64,000 bases of DNA from Fibrella rubiginis (GCF_017353185.1 NZ_JAFMYV010000011.1:1-64000), one strand, 5' to 3'. Counted from the stretch's first letter, positions 9,943 through 19,200 are shown. The notes: generated by a model from the letters alone, not told the origin. A program made the numbers and translations.

Positions 9943-9950
9943 CAAAGGTA
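9943..9950 (-). promoter_or_regulatory. -7 box of the RsmF-like gene
   Basis: TACCTTTG on the minus strand matches TAnnTTTG and ends 6 nt before the ATG at 9936, so the transcript would be leaderless or nearly so. No -33 TTG is evident. Confidence 0.5.
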
Positions 9951-10045
9951 GGAGATGTTGGACGTTGGCTACTGGACATTGGTTACGCACGAGTCTGCTT
10001 TCATAAGTAGTATCTAACGTCCAACGTCCAATATCCGCCATCCTC

Positions 10046-10053
10046 TACCTTTG
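10046..10053 (+). promoter_or_regulatory. -7 box of kdsC
   Basis: TACCTTTG, a TAnnTTTG match, ends 4 nt before the kdsC ATG at 10058. The transcript would start at or next to the start codon. Confidence 0.5.
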
Positions 10054-10057
10054 CTTT

Positions 10058-10579
10058 ATGACAACTACATTGACTGACCGCTTCAAGCAGATTACCACCT
10101 TCATTTTTGACGTTGATGGCGTGCTCACTGACGGCACCGTAAACGCGTTGGCTTCCGGCGAAATGTACCGCACCTTTTATATCCGCGACGGTTATGGCAT
10201 TGAACAGGCTATCAAGGCGGGCTATCGCGTGGCGGTGGTATCGGCGGGCAATCAGGACGGTGTTCGGAAACGGCTGGCCTTTTTGGGCATCAAAGACGTG
10301 TTTATGGGTGGCCCCACCGACCAGAAAGTAAACGCCTACCTTGGCTATCTCAACCGCGACAGTATCCCCGAAAACCAGGTGCTCTACATGGGCGACGATC
10401 TACCCGATCACGCTATTCTAAGTCGTCAGGCCCTGTTGAGCACTTGTCCCGCCGATGCCGCCGACGAGATTCAGGCCGTTTGCGACTATATCTCGCCTGT
10501 GGTGGGTGGACGCGGAGCCGTGCGCGACGTGATCGAGCAGGTCATGAAAGCACAGGGCAACTGGGCAACGTGGCTTTAG
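10058..10579 (+). CDS. kdsC: KdsC-type HAD phosphatase (Kdo-8-phosphate phosphatase)
   Basis: A 173-residue HAD-superfamily phosphatase of the small C0 type. The nucleophile motif DVDGVLTDGT (18-27) and the later motif GDDLPDHAIL (about 110-119) match KdsC, which removes phosphate from 3-deoxy-D-manno-octulosonate 8-phosphate in LPS core synthesis. The length is right for the family, which lacks a cap domain. No other Kdo gene lies in the window. It is divergent from the RsmF-like gene with a promoter box 4 nt upstream of the ATG. Confidence 0.88.
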   Translation: MTTTLTDRFKQITTFIFDVDGVLTDGTVNALASGEMYRTFYIRDGYGIEQAIKAGYRVAVVSAGNQDGVRKRLAFLGIKDVFMGGPTDQKVNAYLGYLNRDSIPENQVLYMGDDLPDHAILSRQALLSTCPADAADEIQAVCDYISPVVGGRGAVRDVIEQVMKAQGNWATWL

Positions 10580-10701
10580 CAAGCGTTGTTACCCATCTTC
10601 ATACAAGGGAGCGTGACTGCTCCTGGCTGTTCACTACCGCAAGCACATCCGCACCAACGACAGTAGCAAGGTGTTATCCTTTTGAGATTCCAGACAGTTT
10701 A

Positions 10702-10758
10702 GGGGGCTATTTTATGTAGATTTAAAGTTCAACTTTAAATCTACATAAAATAGCCCCC
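10702..10758. repeat. Perfect 57-nt palindrome, 28-bp arms, 1-nt centre (P4)
   Basis: The arms 10702-10729 and 10731-10758 are exact reverse complements around C10730. GGGGGC sits at the base and an AT-rich sequence (TTTAAAGTT) at the tip. It lies 120 nt after kdsC and directly before the truncated start of the DUF4143 pseudogene. It shares no arm words with the other palindromes and may mark an insertion or deletion boundary. Confidence 0.92.
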
Positions 10759-10761
10759 CGT

Positions 10762-11358
10762 GCTGGGTCACTCACAATAGCCGAGAAGGTACTAGATCTA
10801 GTCAATAAATTCCCGATTGCGTTTCTGACTAGCCCCGGCAGTTGGGCAAAACAACGCTGCTACAGAACCTGCTGCCCAACTACCAGTACGTCTTTCTCAA
10901 TCATTTTTTTGCTCCAGCCCTACTACCAAAATTTTAACAAGCGAGTTATTAAAAGTCCAAAACTGTACTTCTACGATACGGGTCTGGCCTGCAGTCTGCT
11001 TACAATGACAGAAGCTCAACAGGTAGAGAGCTATTATCAGCGGGGCAGCTTGTTTGAAAACGCGATGGTTGCAGAATTAATGAAAAACAGACTAAATGCC
11101 GGGCAGTCTCCCCACTTCTATTTCTGGCAGGACAGCAATCATGTAGAGGTAGACCTGCTGGAAGAGCAGCCGAATGGTTTTACCAGCTATGAAATGAAGT
11201 ACAGCCAGACTGTCAGCTCGGATCATCTTGAAAACCTGATCCACTTCAGAAAATTAACTGAAACAACCGGCGATGATTATCTGCTTTATGCGGGCAGCGA
11301 AGACCAGAAACGCACTGGTGCTACCGTGGTCGGCTGGCAGGGTGTCACGAGTTTGTAA
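10762..11358 (+). pseudogene. Decayed DUF4143-type AAA ATPase
   Basis: Three pieces of one gene remain. About 10766-10837 encodes AEKVLDLVNKFPIAFLTSP. The P-loop piece RQLGKTTLLQNLLPNYQYVF continues in another frame near 10838, a shift that one missing C in the CCCC run would explain. After VFLNH the frame jumps to LQPYYQNFNKRVIKSPKLYF at about 10910, the C-terminal DUF4143 nuclease-like half, so roughly 200 residues in the middle are gone. The last 149 codons (10909-11358) are still open. Intact members are ATPases of unclear role. The 5' end abuts the palindrome at 10702-10758. The stop overlaps the convergent aminotransferase by 14 nt. Confidence 0.85.
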
Positions 11359-12196
11359 AGCTCCTGAACCGATCCAGCAACTCCCGTGCCACTGGGCCTA
11401 CATGACCATTTCCGACAGGAAGATCGCCGATCCTAACAATTGGAAGCACTTTTTTGTTGCTGCTGGTGGTGAAGGCCTCGTCGGCGTCGTAGAGGTCTGA
11501 AAGTAAAACCGGGCGTTCGTCGATCTGGAAATCGGGGCGGGCCAGGTCCATTACGGTGCGACGAGTAATGCCCCGCAAAATATGTCGGCTGGGGGTGATA
11601 AGGCGGTTGCCCTTCACCAGAAACAGGTTACTCCGGCTTAGTTCGCTGAGTTCGCCGTGCAGGTGATACAGTACGTCCTGCGCCCCAGCTTCCCTGATCT
11701 TTCCCGACAATAACATCACGTGCCGATAGTCGGTAGTTTTTACTTCGGGCATCGGGCGAACGTATTCATCCAGTATCACGCGGATACCGTGCTCATACTG
11801 TTCGGCGGGAACGGGGTGGATAGGCTCACTCAGGATCAGCAGGTTAGGCTTTACAATACTGATACTATCGGGCGAATAACCACCGGTCATCACCAGCCGG
11901 AAGGCTACGTCGGCGGTCCCGCCGCTCCGGCGTACCGGTCCGGGCTGGCCGGACCGCCGCAACAAATCCAGCAGAATGGCGTAGGTCTCTTCCCGCGAGA
12001 GGGGCAGCGTCAACGTCATTTTCTCCGCCGAATGGCGGAACCGCTCCCAATACCAATCCCACTGAAAGGGCTTCCCGTTGTAGGTCAGGAAATAATCGAA
12101 CAGGCCAAACCCACGCAACAAACCCAGGTCGGTTACGCCCACGCCGATTTGATCTGTAGGTTGTATAATGCCGTTAAAGTAGCCGTAGTAAGTCAT
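11345..12196 (-). CDS. Class IV PLP-dependent aminotransferase
   Basis: A 283-residue aminotransferase of the branched-chain/D-amino acid/4-amino-4-deoxychorismate lyase fold. The PLP lysine is in VKTTDY (K153), and the C-terminal half has the usual ELSRSNLFLV and ITRRTV motifs. The sequence does not separate branched-chain aminotransferase from lyase or D-amino acid enzymes; 283 residues is short for IlvE, so a lyase or DAAT-like role is possible. The GC-rich stretch at about residues 84-94 (GQPGPVRRSGG) looks like a local insertion. Confidence 0.8.
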   Translation of the reverse strand: MTYYGYFNGIIQPTDQIGVGVTDLGLLRGFGLFDYFLTYNGKPFQWDWYWERFRHSAEKMTLTLPLSREETYAILLDLLRRSGQPGPVRRSGGTADVAFRLVMTGGYSPDSISIVKPNLLILSEPIHPVPAEQYEHGIRVILDEYVRPMPEVKTTDYRHVMLLSGKIREAGAQDVLYHLHGELSELSRSNLFLVKGNRLITPSRHILRGITRRTVMDLARPDFQIDERPVLLSDLYDADEAFTTSSNKKVLPIVRIGDLPVGNGHVGPVARELLDRFRSFTNS

Positions 12197-12399
12197 GTAA
12201 ACTGGTAGTGAGCAACGCGGTTGTGATGCCTAAACAAAAAGCCGGGGATGAAACGCAAAAATTTAACGATAAAACAATGTGTTGACAGTCAATATATTAT
12301 ATAGCAGATAATGACTGTTCGTTCATTAACACACGGTTTTTAATAACCATGTCCATCACTTTTCGCTTATGCCTATAATTCTATAGACCTTGTAGTTAT

Positions 12400-12858
12400 A
12401 TGAACAATTCTGTGGCTGAACAGCCCGCTTCTGCATCTCCAACTGAGTTGGCCAGTACCTCATCACAGGCAATGCCGGCTGAGTCAACGGTCGTTATTCC
12501 CGTGATCGAAGAGCAGGTTCATGTACACAAAGAAACGGATGAAACCGGACGAATTCGTATTAGCAAACAGGTTTTCGACGATGTGCAGCAGGTGAATACC
12601 CTGCTCAATCATGAGGAGATCGACGTGCAGCGCATACCGTTTAACGAAGTCGTTCCTGAAGCACCCGCGGCCCGTTACGAAGGTGATACCTACATTATTC
12701 CGGTGGTTCGGGAAGAGGTTGTTACCTCTATCCGCTACGTGCTGGTGGAAGAAATCAGGGTCACAAAACGGCAGTTCCAGACGGTAGACAATCAAACGGT
12801 TACGCTCCGGCGCGAGGCAGTCACTGTAGAGCGACTCTCGCCTACCGACGACGTATAG
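12400..12858 (+). CDS. YsnF/AvaK-type DUF2382 stress protein
   Basis: A 152-residue cytoplasmic protein. Residues 30-148 match the DUF2382 (YsnF/AvaK) repeat: VIPVIEEQVHVHKE, RIRISKQVF, YIIPVVREEVV and LVEEIRVTKRQ. Such proteins are associated with stress tolerance in other bacteria, but no biochemical role is known to me. About 200 nt of AT-rich DNA upstream suggests it has its own promoter, and a strong terminator follows at 12989-13017. Confidence 0.8.
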   Translation: MNNSVAEQPASASPTELASTSSQAMPAESTVVIPVIEEQVHVHKETDETGRIRISKQVFDDVQQVNTLLNHEEIDVQRIPFNEVVPEAPAARYEGDTYIIPVVREEVVTSIRYVLVEEIRVTKRQFQTVDNQTVTLRREAVTVERLSPTDDV

Positions 12859-12988
12859 AAACTCACTAACAATAGATTAACCGATCTTACATGATCAGCT
12901 TACCGTAAAAATGTAGTCGACATTTTCGACACTGCTGCCTGTATCGCATCCAGTTGTATTCCGTGCCCAATACCCAACCGTAGCTCCG

Positions 12989-13017
12989 GCCAGTCTGCTT
13001 TTGCAGGCTGGCTTTTT
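12989..13017 (+). terminator. Rho-independent terminator of the DUF2382 gene
   Basis: A 10-bp stem GCCAGTCTGC/GCAGGCTGGC (one G-T pair) with a TTTT loop, followed by TTTTT. It stands about 130 nt after the DUF2382 stop and just before the convergent LytTR gene end. Confidence 0.85.
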
Positions 13018-13021
13018 GCCT

Positions 13022-13777
13022 TTAGCTCACGCCATAACACCGCTCAAACTCGTCGACGTAACTACTGCCCACAGGAATGACCTGTTTGCCAATGGTGAGG
13101 TTGGTTCGCTGAAACGCCGTGATCTTATCCAGGGCCACGATATACGATTTGTGAACCCGGCAAAAGCGCGATTCGGGCAGTTTGGCGTGGATGGATTTTA
13201 AGGTCAGGCGGCTGAGAATAGGCCTTTGCTGGCCCGAAACGAAAATTTTGACGTAATCCTTTAACCCTTCCACGTACAGCACTTCGTCGTGGTAAATGCG
13301 TATTTCCTGGTATTCGGCGAAGACGAAAAAGAACGTTCGTTCGGCGGGCAGCGTCACTACCGGCGCGGGCGCAACGGGCAGCTCCGTCAGCGTCACCGGC
13401 GGGTTCACCGGCTGATTATGTCGAAGCAGAAACAGGTCGTAGGCTTTGGAAACAGCCTTTAGAAAACGCTCGAATGGGATGGGCTTAAGCAGATAGTCGA
13501 CCACATCGAAGGTATAACCGTCCAGCGCGTATTGATCATAGGCGGTAGTCAGGATGACCATAGGCGGCTGGCTGAGGGTACGCAGAAACTGCAGTCCGGT
13601 CAGCGTGGGCATCTGAATGTCCAGAAACAGCAGATCGACCTGCCCGCGCCGAATGGGTTCATAGGCTTCCAGCGGATTGCTGTATTTTCCCACCAGGTCA
13701 AGAAACGGTATTTTTTGAATATCGTCGGCCAGCAAATCCAGCGCAAAAGGTTCGTCGTCAATAGCGATGCAGCGCAT
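13022..13777 (-). CDS. LytTR-family response regulator
   Basis: A 251-residue regulator with an N-terminal receiver domain (acidic pocket DDEP at 7-10, phospho-acceptor D53 in FLDIQMP) and a C-terminal LytTR DNA-binding domain (about 145-245, with the typical FCRVHKSYIV). The frame is open 8 codons upstream, but the ATG at 13777 (MRCIAIDDEP) is canonical. It follows the kinase gene by 43 nt in one operon. LytTR proteins bind pairs of 9-bp direct repeats spaced about two helical turns apart; an array of that shape exists at 63494-63604. Confidence 0.92.
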   Translation of the reverse strand: MRCIAIDDEPFALDLLADDIQKIPFLDLVGKYSNPLEAYEPIRRGQVDLLFLDIQMPTLTGLQFLRTLSQPPMVILTTAYDQYALDGYTFDVVDYLLKPIPFERFLKAVSKAYDLFLLRHNQPVNPPVTLTELPVAPAPVVTLPAERTFFFVFAEYQEIRIYHDEVLYVEGLKDYVKIFVSGQQRPILSRLTLKSIHAKLPESRFCRVHKSYIVALDKITAFQRTNLTIGKQVIPVGSSYVDEFERCYGVS

Positions 13778-13820
13778 GTTACAATAGGCAGTAAAAAGCA
13801 AGGGGCAGTGGATGATACGC

Positions 13821-14888
13821 TTACGTTGTCATGGCATACTGCACACTGCTAAGTTGTTCCAGGATTAAGTTAACCCGAAACACACCGTTTTCGGTGCCGT
13901 AGTGCAGATTATGCCGACCGGGGTAGTGGAGCAATAACCGCTGAGCTACATTGGCAATGCCAATACCTGAATCTTCGGACGATGCACCTGAGGTGGCGAA
14001 ATCAGGGTTTTGAACCGAAAAGTGCAGTTCGTCGCCATGCACAGCCAGCCGAATCTGAATATGGCCTGCTTCCTGGCCGTGTAGTCCATATTTGAACGCG
14101 TTTTCCACAAACGGAATAAACAGCAACGGCTCGATCTGGAGCCGTTCCACCGGTCCTTCTACGGCGAAATCGACGGTTTGGCGGTCATTCAGCCGCATCT
14201 GCTGCAGGTCGATATAATGGTGCAGGTGTTCAATCTCCTGGGTTAGCGGCACATGATCGCGCTGCGCCTGGTAGAGCATGTAGCGTAGTAGCTGCGAAAG
14301 CTTCACCACGGCATCTTCTGTTTTTTGCGATTTCTGCCGTGCCAGCCAGCGGATATTGTTGAGCGTGTTGAATAAAAAATGGGGGCTAACCTGCAGCTTC
14401 AGCATGGCCAGTTCAGCCGACACTTTGCCCAGCGCCATCTGCTGCTGTTGATCGCGCAGACGGGCATGGTGACGGATGAGGGCAATCAACGAGCTAAGAA
14501 TCATGGCAAACCCAAACGACAGCGACGCGCTCAATGTGCCGGGCCAGGGCGTGAACTGCCGCCGACGGCCACGGGGCGAGTAATGCACACCCGGCGGGAA
14601 GCCGTAAAAGCAGGCAATGCGCACCAACACAACCACCAGCAGCATGCCCAGCAGGGTAAGCACAAAACGATTGAGGTGCTGCGTAGCCAGGAATTCGGGC
14701 GTGAGCCGGCGCAGGTTATAATAAAAACAGGTAGCAATGGTGCCTCCCACCAGTAGCTGCGCCATGCCGATGCTTAGCAAATCCTGCTGATTCCAGAGAA
14801 ACGGCGGTAACGTTAAAAACGGTAGCCCGGCAAAGAGCGCCCAGCCCAGGGCATGTAGCCAACCCTGATAGCGTTCGAGGATTTTCAT
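13821..14888 (-). CDS. LytS/YehU-type sensor histidine kinase
   Basis: A 355-residue kinase with about four transmembrane segments in residues 10-140, no large periplasmic domain, then a His_kinase domain with the phospho-acceptor H170 in LQVSPHFLFNTLNNIRWL and a C-terminal ATPase region (PFVENAFKYGL, GIGIANV). It is the first gene of the kinase-regulator operon and is divergent from the TonB-type receptor, a possible target. Confidence 0.92.
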   Translation of the reverse strand: MKILERYQGWLHALGWALFAGLPFLTLPPFLWNQQDLLSIGMAQLLVGGTIATCFYYNLRRLTPEFLATQHLNRFVLTLLGMLLVVVLVRIACFYGFPPGVHYSPRGRRRQFTPWPGTLSASLSFGFAMILSSLIALIRHHARLRDQQQQMALGKVSAELAMLKLQVSPHFLFNTLNNIRWLARQKSQKTEDAVVKLSQLLRYMLYQAQRDHVPLTQEIEHLHHYIDLQQMRLNDRQTVDFAVEGPVERLQIEPLLFIPFVENAFKYGLHGQEAGHIQIRLAVHGDELHFSVQNPDFATSGASSEDSGIGIANVAQRLLLHYPGRHNLHYGTENGVFRVNLILEQLSSVQYAMTT

Positions 14889-14945
14889 AACGGAAGTTAC
14901 AGGTTTCCAGACAGTTCATCATGAACTGTAGACCAAGCAGGCAGG

Positions 14946-15080
14946 TGTGCCGATGAAGGAGAGGAAAGGGAGGAGGGAAGAAAAGAGGAAGGACATTGCT
15001 AACGTTGGTGAAGTGTTTTAGCGTTAGTAACGTCTTTCCTCCATTCTTCCCTCCTCCCTTTCCTCCCCTTCATCGACACA
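14946..15080. repeat. Long imperfect inverted repeat with purine-rich arms (P5)
   Basis: The left arm from 14946 reads TGTGCCGATGAAGG followed by purine words (GAGGAAAGGG, AGGAGGGAAG); the right arm, ending at 15080, is its reverse complement with scattered mismatches, about 60 bp in all. Next to the loop is GACATTGCTAACG/CGTTAGTAACGTC. It lies between the divergent kinase and receptor genes, so it cannot be a shared terminator. The same purine-arm style recurs at 38276-38400. Confidence 0.85.
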
Positions 15081-15163
15081 TACCTACTACGTCTCTACAC
15101 TTGTTTTTATTATAATTCATACGGGTCAACCTTTGCCAACGTCAATTATATAACTCGCTGGCT

Positions 15164-17740
15164 ATGAACCGCTTCTTACACACACTTCTTTTCGCCGGAC
15201 TGCTACTGATCCCGGTTTTGTCACAGGCACAATTTGGTCCCCCCGGCGGGGGCGGTGGTGGTTTTGGTGGACCGGGCGGTCCCGGTGGCTTCGGCGACCG
15301 GCGCGGGCAGGAAGAAAAGAAAAAGAAGGAGTTTGTACCGGGTGTCGATACGCCCGAGGGTCCCAAAGGCAATGCCAAACTGGCCGGTGTCCTGACCGAT
15401 TCACTGACGGGCCAGCCTGTTGAATACGCTACCGTTGCCCTGCTCAGCGTGGCTACGGGCAAGCCCGTAGATGGCAGTGTCAGCGACGGGCGCGGACGGT
15501 TTTCGCTTAAAAACCTGCCCGCCGGCGACTACAACATTCAGTACTCGTTTATTGGTTACCAGACGCGCACGTCGGCGCCCATCAAACTGGAAAACAAAAC
15601 CGACCTCAACCTAGGCTCGGTCATATTGGCCCCCGACGTGCGGCAGCTTGGCGAAGTGACCGTGACGGGCCAGCGGGCCATGATTGAAGAAAAAGTGGAC
15701 CGGCTGGTGTACAACGCCGAAAAAGACCTGACGGCGCGGGGTGGCGATGCGTCGGATATTCTTAAAAAAGTGCCGCTACTCTCTATTGACCTCGACGGCA
15801 ACGTGAGTCTGCGGGGTAGCAGCAACATCCGGGTGCTCATCAACAACAAGCCCAGCACCATTGTGGCTGCCAGCGTAGCCGACGCCCTGAAACAGCTACC
15901 CGCCGACATGATCAAGAGCGTGGAAGTGATCACCAGCCCTTCGGCCAAATACGACGCCGAAGGTTCGGCGGGGATTATCAACATCATTACCAAGAAGAAC
16001 ACCCTTCATGGCATTACTATTAACGGCGACATTGGCGCTGGCACACGAGGATCGAACCTGGGCCTGAACGGCTCCTACCGGCAGGGTAAACTGGGCCTCA
16101 CGCTGGGCGCATTCGGGCGGGCCATGTACAACCGGGCAGCCTCGACGCTCAACCAGACCACTCAGACCAGCGCCGGTACGCAACAGAGTTTGCAACAGGC
16201 CAGCGCGAGCGACCATCCCTTGTTTGGCACCTACACCCTGGGCGGCGATTACGACCTGAAATCCAACGAATCGATCAGCGCCAACATCCGTTTCGGTAAC
16301 CGGAATTTTGTGCAGCAACAGCGGCAACTTACTGATTTCTACCTCAATAGTCTCTACACCAGCAGCACCAACCGCGACGTAGCGATCAAAAACCTGTCGA
16401 ACAGTATCGACGCCAGCATTGACTACCTGCACACCTACAAACCCCAGCAGGAATTAAGCGTATCGGCGCAAATGAGCCGGGCCAACGTCACCAACGATTT
16501 CACCGCCAACCTGCTGAATGGCAGCAGTGAGATTCTGCGCAAGCAGCAGAACCTGAACAACAACACCAACCAGGAACTGATCTTCCAGGCCGACTACCAG
16601 ACGCCGCTGGGTGCCCGGCAATTGATCGAGACCGGCGCCAAGCTGACTATGCGGCAGGTAAACAGCCAGTTCAACTACCTCTATGCCACCGGCAACAGCA
16701 GCACGTTTATACTGGACCCCAGCAGCCCATCGGGTTCGCTCGATTACCAGCAGGGTATTCAGGCGGCTTACCTCTCCTATACCTACGCCAGTCGGAGCAA
16801 ATACACGCTGAAGGTAGGTGCCCGCTATGAACACACAAACATCACCGCCTACGGGACCAACGGCCAGTTGCTACCCATTCCCGACTACGGCAACCTGGTG
16901 CCCAGTATCAACCTGTCGAAGCCGATCAGCAAAAACACGACACTGAAAGCGGGGTATAATCGCCGGATTCAGCGGCCCGGTTTGCAGCAACTCAACCCAA
17001 ACGTGAACGCCTCGAATCCGTTGAACATCAGCCGGGGCAACCCCTCGCTCAGCCCCGAATTAACCGATAACATTGAACTCGGCCTTAGCACGACCATCAA
17101 GAAGACATACCTGAATTTCAGCGTCTTCGGGCGGCAAACCAACAACGAAATCACGCAGATACGCACCACCAACGACACTATTTCGGGCGGTATCATCACC
17201 ACCTTCAGCAACATTGGTTACGAGCGTACGCTGGGGGGCAACGTGTTCGGCAATGTGCAGCTTAGCCAGAAATGGAGCGTCAACGGGGGCATTGATCTGT
17301 ATTACCGCACCTTGCAGGGGCAGGTAACGGGTCTCGACGGGCGGTCGGTAACGCAGACCAACGCGGGCCTCATCATTGGCGGGCGGTTGATGACGCAACT
17401 CACGCTGGGCAAGGGCTGGGGCGCGCAGGCCAACGCCTTCGTGAGTGGGCCACGGGTGCAGTTGCAGGGGCAGCAGGGGGGTATGTATATGTACTCGCTG
17501 GGTGTGCGCCGCGACTTTGCCAATAAGGCAGGCAGCATCGGCCTTGCCGCTGAAAACTTTGTTGGGGGTGTAATGATGACGTCGACGTTTGCTTCTCCCA
17601 CGCTGCAACAAACGGGCGTCAATCATTTATACAATCAGAACATCAAAGTGACGCTCAACTACCGCATTGGCAAGATGACGTTTGAAACCCGCAAGCGGAA
17701 GAAAAACAATACTGGCGGCCAGCAGGAAGACGAGCAATAA
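15164..17740 (+). CDS. TonB-dependent receptor-like outer-membrane protein (OMP_b-brl_3 type)
   Basis: An 858-residue outer-membrane protein. It has a signal peptide (1-22), then a glycine-rich stretch (about 25-45) and a lysine run, a carboxypeptidase-regulatory-like beta-sandwich (about 68-150), a plug domain (about 160-285, with LKKVPLLSIDLDGNVSLRG and SAGIINIITKK) and a 22-strand-type barrel of the OMP_b-brl_3 family. Members import or bind unknown ligands. There is no SusD partner. The Gly-rich linker is low-complexity and probably flexible. A terminator follows at 17794-17829. Confidence 0.88.
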   Translation: MNRFLHTLLFAGLLLIPVLSQAQFGPPGGGGGGFGGPGGPGGFGDRRGQEEKKKKEFVPGVDTPEGPKGNAKLAGVLTDSLTGQPVEYATVALLSVATGKPVDGSVSDGRGRFSLKNLPAGDYNIQYSFIGYQTRTSAPIKLENKTDLNLGSVILAPDVRQLGEVTVTGQRAMIEEKVDRLVYNAEKDLTARGGDASDILKKVPLLSIDLDGNVSLRGSSNIRVLINNKPSTIVAASVADALKQLPADMIKSVEVITSPSAKYDAEGSAGIINIITKKNTLHGITINGDIGAGTRGSNLGLNGSYRQGKLGLTLGAFGRAMYNRAASTLNQTTQTSAGTQQSLQQASASDHPLFGTYTLGGDYDLKSNESISANIRFGNRNFVQQQRQLTDFYLNSLYTSSTNRDVAIKNLSNSIDASIDYLHTYKPQQELSVSAQMSRANVTNDFTANLLNGSSEILRKQQNLNNNTNQELIFQADYQTPLGARQLIETGAKLTMRQVNSQFNYLYATGNSSTFILDPSSPSGSLDYQQGIQAAYLSYTYASRSKYTLKVGARYEHTNITAYGTNGQLLPIPDYGNLVPSINLSKPISKNTTLKAGYNRRIQRPGLQQLNPNVNASNPLNISRGNPSLSPELTDNIELGLSTTIKKTYLNFSVFGRQTNNEITQIRTTNDTISGGIITTFSNIGYERTLGGNVFGNVQLSQKWSVNGGIDLYYRTLQGQVTGLDGRSVTQTNAGLIIGGRLMTQLTLGKGWGAQANAFVSGPRVQLQGQQGGMYMYSLGVRRDFANKAGSIGLAAENFVGGVMMTSTFASPTLQQTGVNHLYNQNIKVTLNYRIGKMTFETRKRKKNNTGGQQEDEQ

Positions 17741-17793
17741 CGCGTTATGCGTCAGTCAGTTGCTTACGATTAAATACAACCTGGATAATATGA

Positions 17794-17829
17794 AAAGCCG
17801 GGTACGCCGTTGGCGTATCCGGCTTTTTG
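17794..17829 (+). terminator. Terminator after the TonB-type receptor
   Basis: A 16-bp stem (AAAAGCCGGGTACGCC paired with GGCGTATCCGGCTTTT, one mismatched pair) with a 3-4 nt loop, then TTTTTG. Confidence 0.85.
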
Positions 17830-18004
17830 TTGCCTTCCCTCAACTGGCAGACTACTGTATCTGTATTTACAGGATAGGTGAGTAAGAACAAATAAATAAA
17901 ATCAGTGCATAGTACATACTTGTACCGCCTAATTAATAAATTTTATTCCGCCACTTAACTTCTTGATATATGTTCATTACTTGCACAAAATAGACCTTTT
18001 CTCG

Positions 18005-19033
18005 ATGAAGAAGATTTTCCTTTCGGGTACTGCCCTCCTGGCCTTTGCCACTGCTTCGGTGGCGCAGAATACAGTTACACTTACCCAGAGCGGCTCTCAC
18101 CAGATGGCGATACAGAGCCAGACGGGGGCCAACCAAGCCTCAACGATTACCCAAAACCAGGGCAGTGGCACGAACCAGGGCAACTGGGCCGGCACCTACC
18201 AAACCAGCACGGTACTTAACACGGCTACCATCAACCAGAATACCAACAGTATTGGCAATCAGGCCGGTATTAATCAGCGCGACATTAACCAGGTCGCCAC
18301 TATTGATCAGAGCGGTGGGGCAATGGGCTTCAGCAAAAACAACGAGGCCTATGTGAAACAAACAGACACCAGACAGACGGCCACGGTTAGTCAAACCGAC
18401 AAAAGCGAAGGCAACTACGCCAATATCATTCAGTCGAATACGCAAAACACGGTGCTTGTGAGGCAGGTTGCCGACGCAACCAACAACGACGCGACTGTAA
18501 CGCAAACTGGCACAACCGACCTGGCCATTATCATTCAGACAGCCGGTGCTACAGCCGGGCTGGCCGATATCAAGCAGAGTGGCACAGCTAATTTCGGCCA
18601 GATTACCCAGGCGGCGGGCAGCGACCTTAATGCCAGTAGCGTGGGCAACGAAGCACACATTGACCAGATGACCGTAGGCAGCAACAACATGGCCACTATC
18701 ATTCAGGGTAATGTGCAGAATGCATATCCAGCGGGTCCGGCCACATCAAGCGACAACTACGCCATGATCAGGCAGAACGGAAACGCCAACGCGGTGGTGT
18801 TGCTACAGCTTGGCGATCTAAACACATTCAACCTCACGCAGACCGGCGATGGCAACGTGGTGCAGGGCCTGCCGGGTAGCGCTTATGGTCAGCCTGGCGT
18901 GACCAAACAGGTAGGCAACGGCAACACGCTGACTATCACGCAAACCAGTGCGGCGGGTAGTCTGGGCCAGGTGATCAACATTGAGCAGATTGGCAACGGC
19001 AATGCAAACGTAATTACGCAAACCAACAACTAG
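18005..19033 (+). CDS. Curlin-repeat (CsgA/CsgB-like) amyloid protein
   Basis: 342 residues with a signal peptide (MKKIFLSGTALLAFATASVAQ). The rest is made of imperfect repeats of the curlin type (N-x-A-x-I-x-Q-x-G pattern), e.g. NTVTLTQSG, NTATINQN, NEAHIDQM, NTLTITQTS. These stack as beta-strands in curli fibres. The frame is open from 17963, but the ATG at 18005 starts the signal peptide. No csgE, csgF or csgG lies nearby. A second such protein is at 48914-50389. Confidence 0.9.
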   Translation: MKKIFLSGTALLAFATASVAQNTVTLTQSGSHQMAIQSQTGANQASTITQNQGSGTNQGNWAGTYQTSTVLNTATINQNTNSIGNQAGINQRDINQVATIDQSGGAMGFSKNNEAYVKQTDTRQTATVSQTDKSEGNYANIIQSNTQNTVLVRQVADATNNDATVTQTGTTDLAIIIQTAGATAGLADIKQSGTANFGQITQAAGSDLNASSVGNEAHIDQMTVGSNNMATIIQGNVQNAYPAGPATSSDNYAMIRQNGNANAVVLLQLGDLNTFNLTQTGDGNVVQGLPGSAYGQPGVTKQVGNGNTLTITQTSAAGSLGQVINIEQIGNGNANVITQTNN

Positions 19034-19200
19034 TTGGGCGTAGTAGAGGCGGTATTATCGCTGTCATCTATACGGTACTGGCGGCTACCTGTATGCGCAT
19101 AAAAAGGGTTGTCTTGCAGCTTAATAGCCTGTAATACAATCCTTTTCTATCTTTAATCGGGCATTAAAGTAAATCAATCTATAGGCTGACTTACAGGCAT

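Larger units (their letters stand above)
9943..10053. repeat. Imperfect inverted repeat across a divergent promoter pair (P3)
   Basis: The outer ends mirror each other: minus-strand CTCCTACCTTTG near 9943-9954 and plus-strand CCTCTACCTTTG near 10042-10053. Inside, both flanks carry GGACGTTGG/GGACATTGG-type words (GTTGGACGTTGG near 9959; CCAACGTCCAAT near 10020) in opposite orientation with offsets. Unlike the other palindromes it separates divergent genes, so it is not a terminator. Confidence 0.6.

Noticed and set aside
18005..19033. Tandem DNA repeat or phage tail fibre
   Set aside because: The periodicity is at protein level (curlin motif) with varied codons, and a signal peptide is present.
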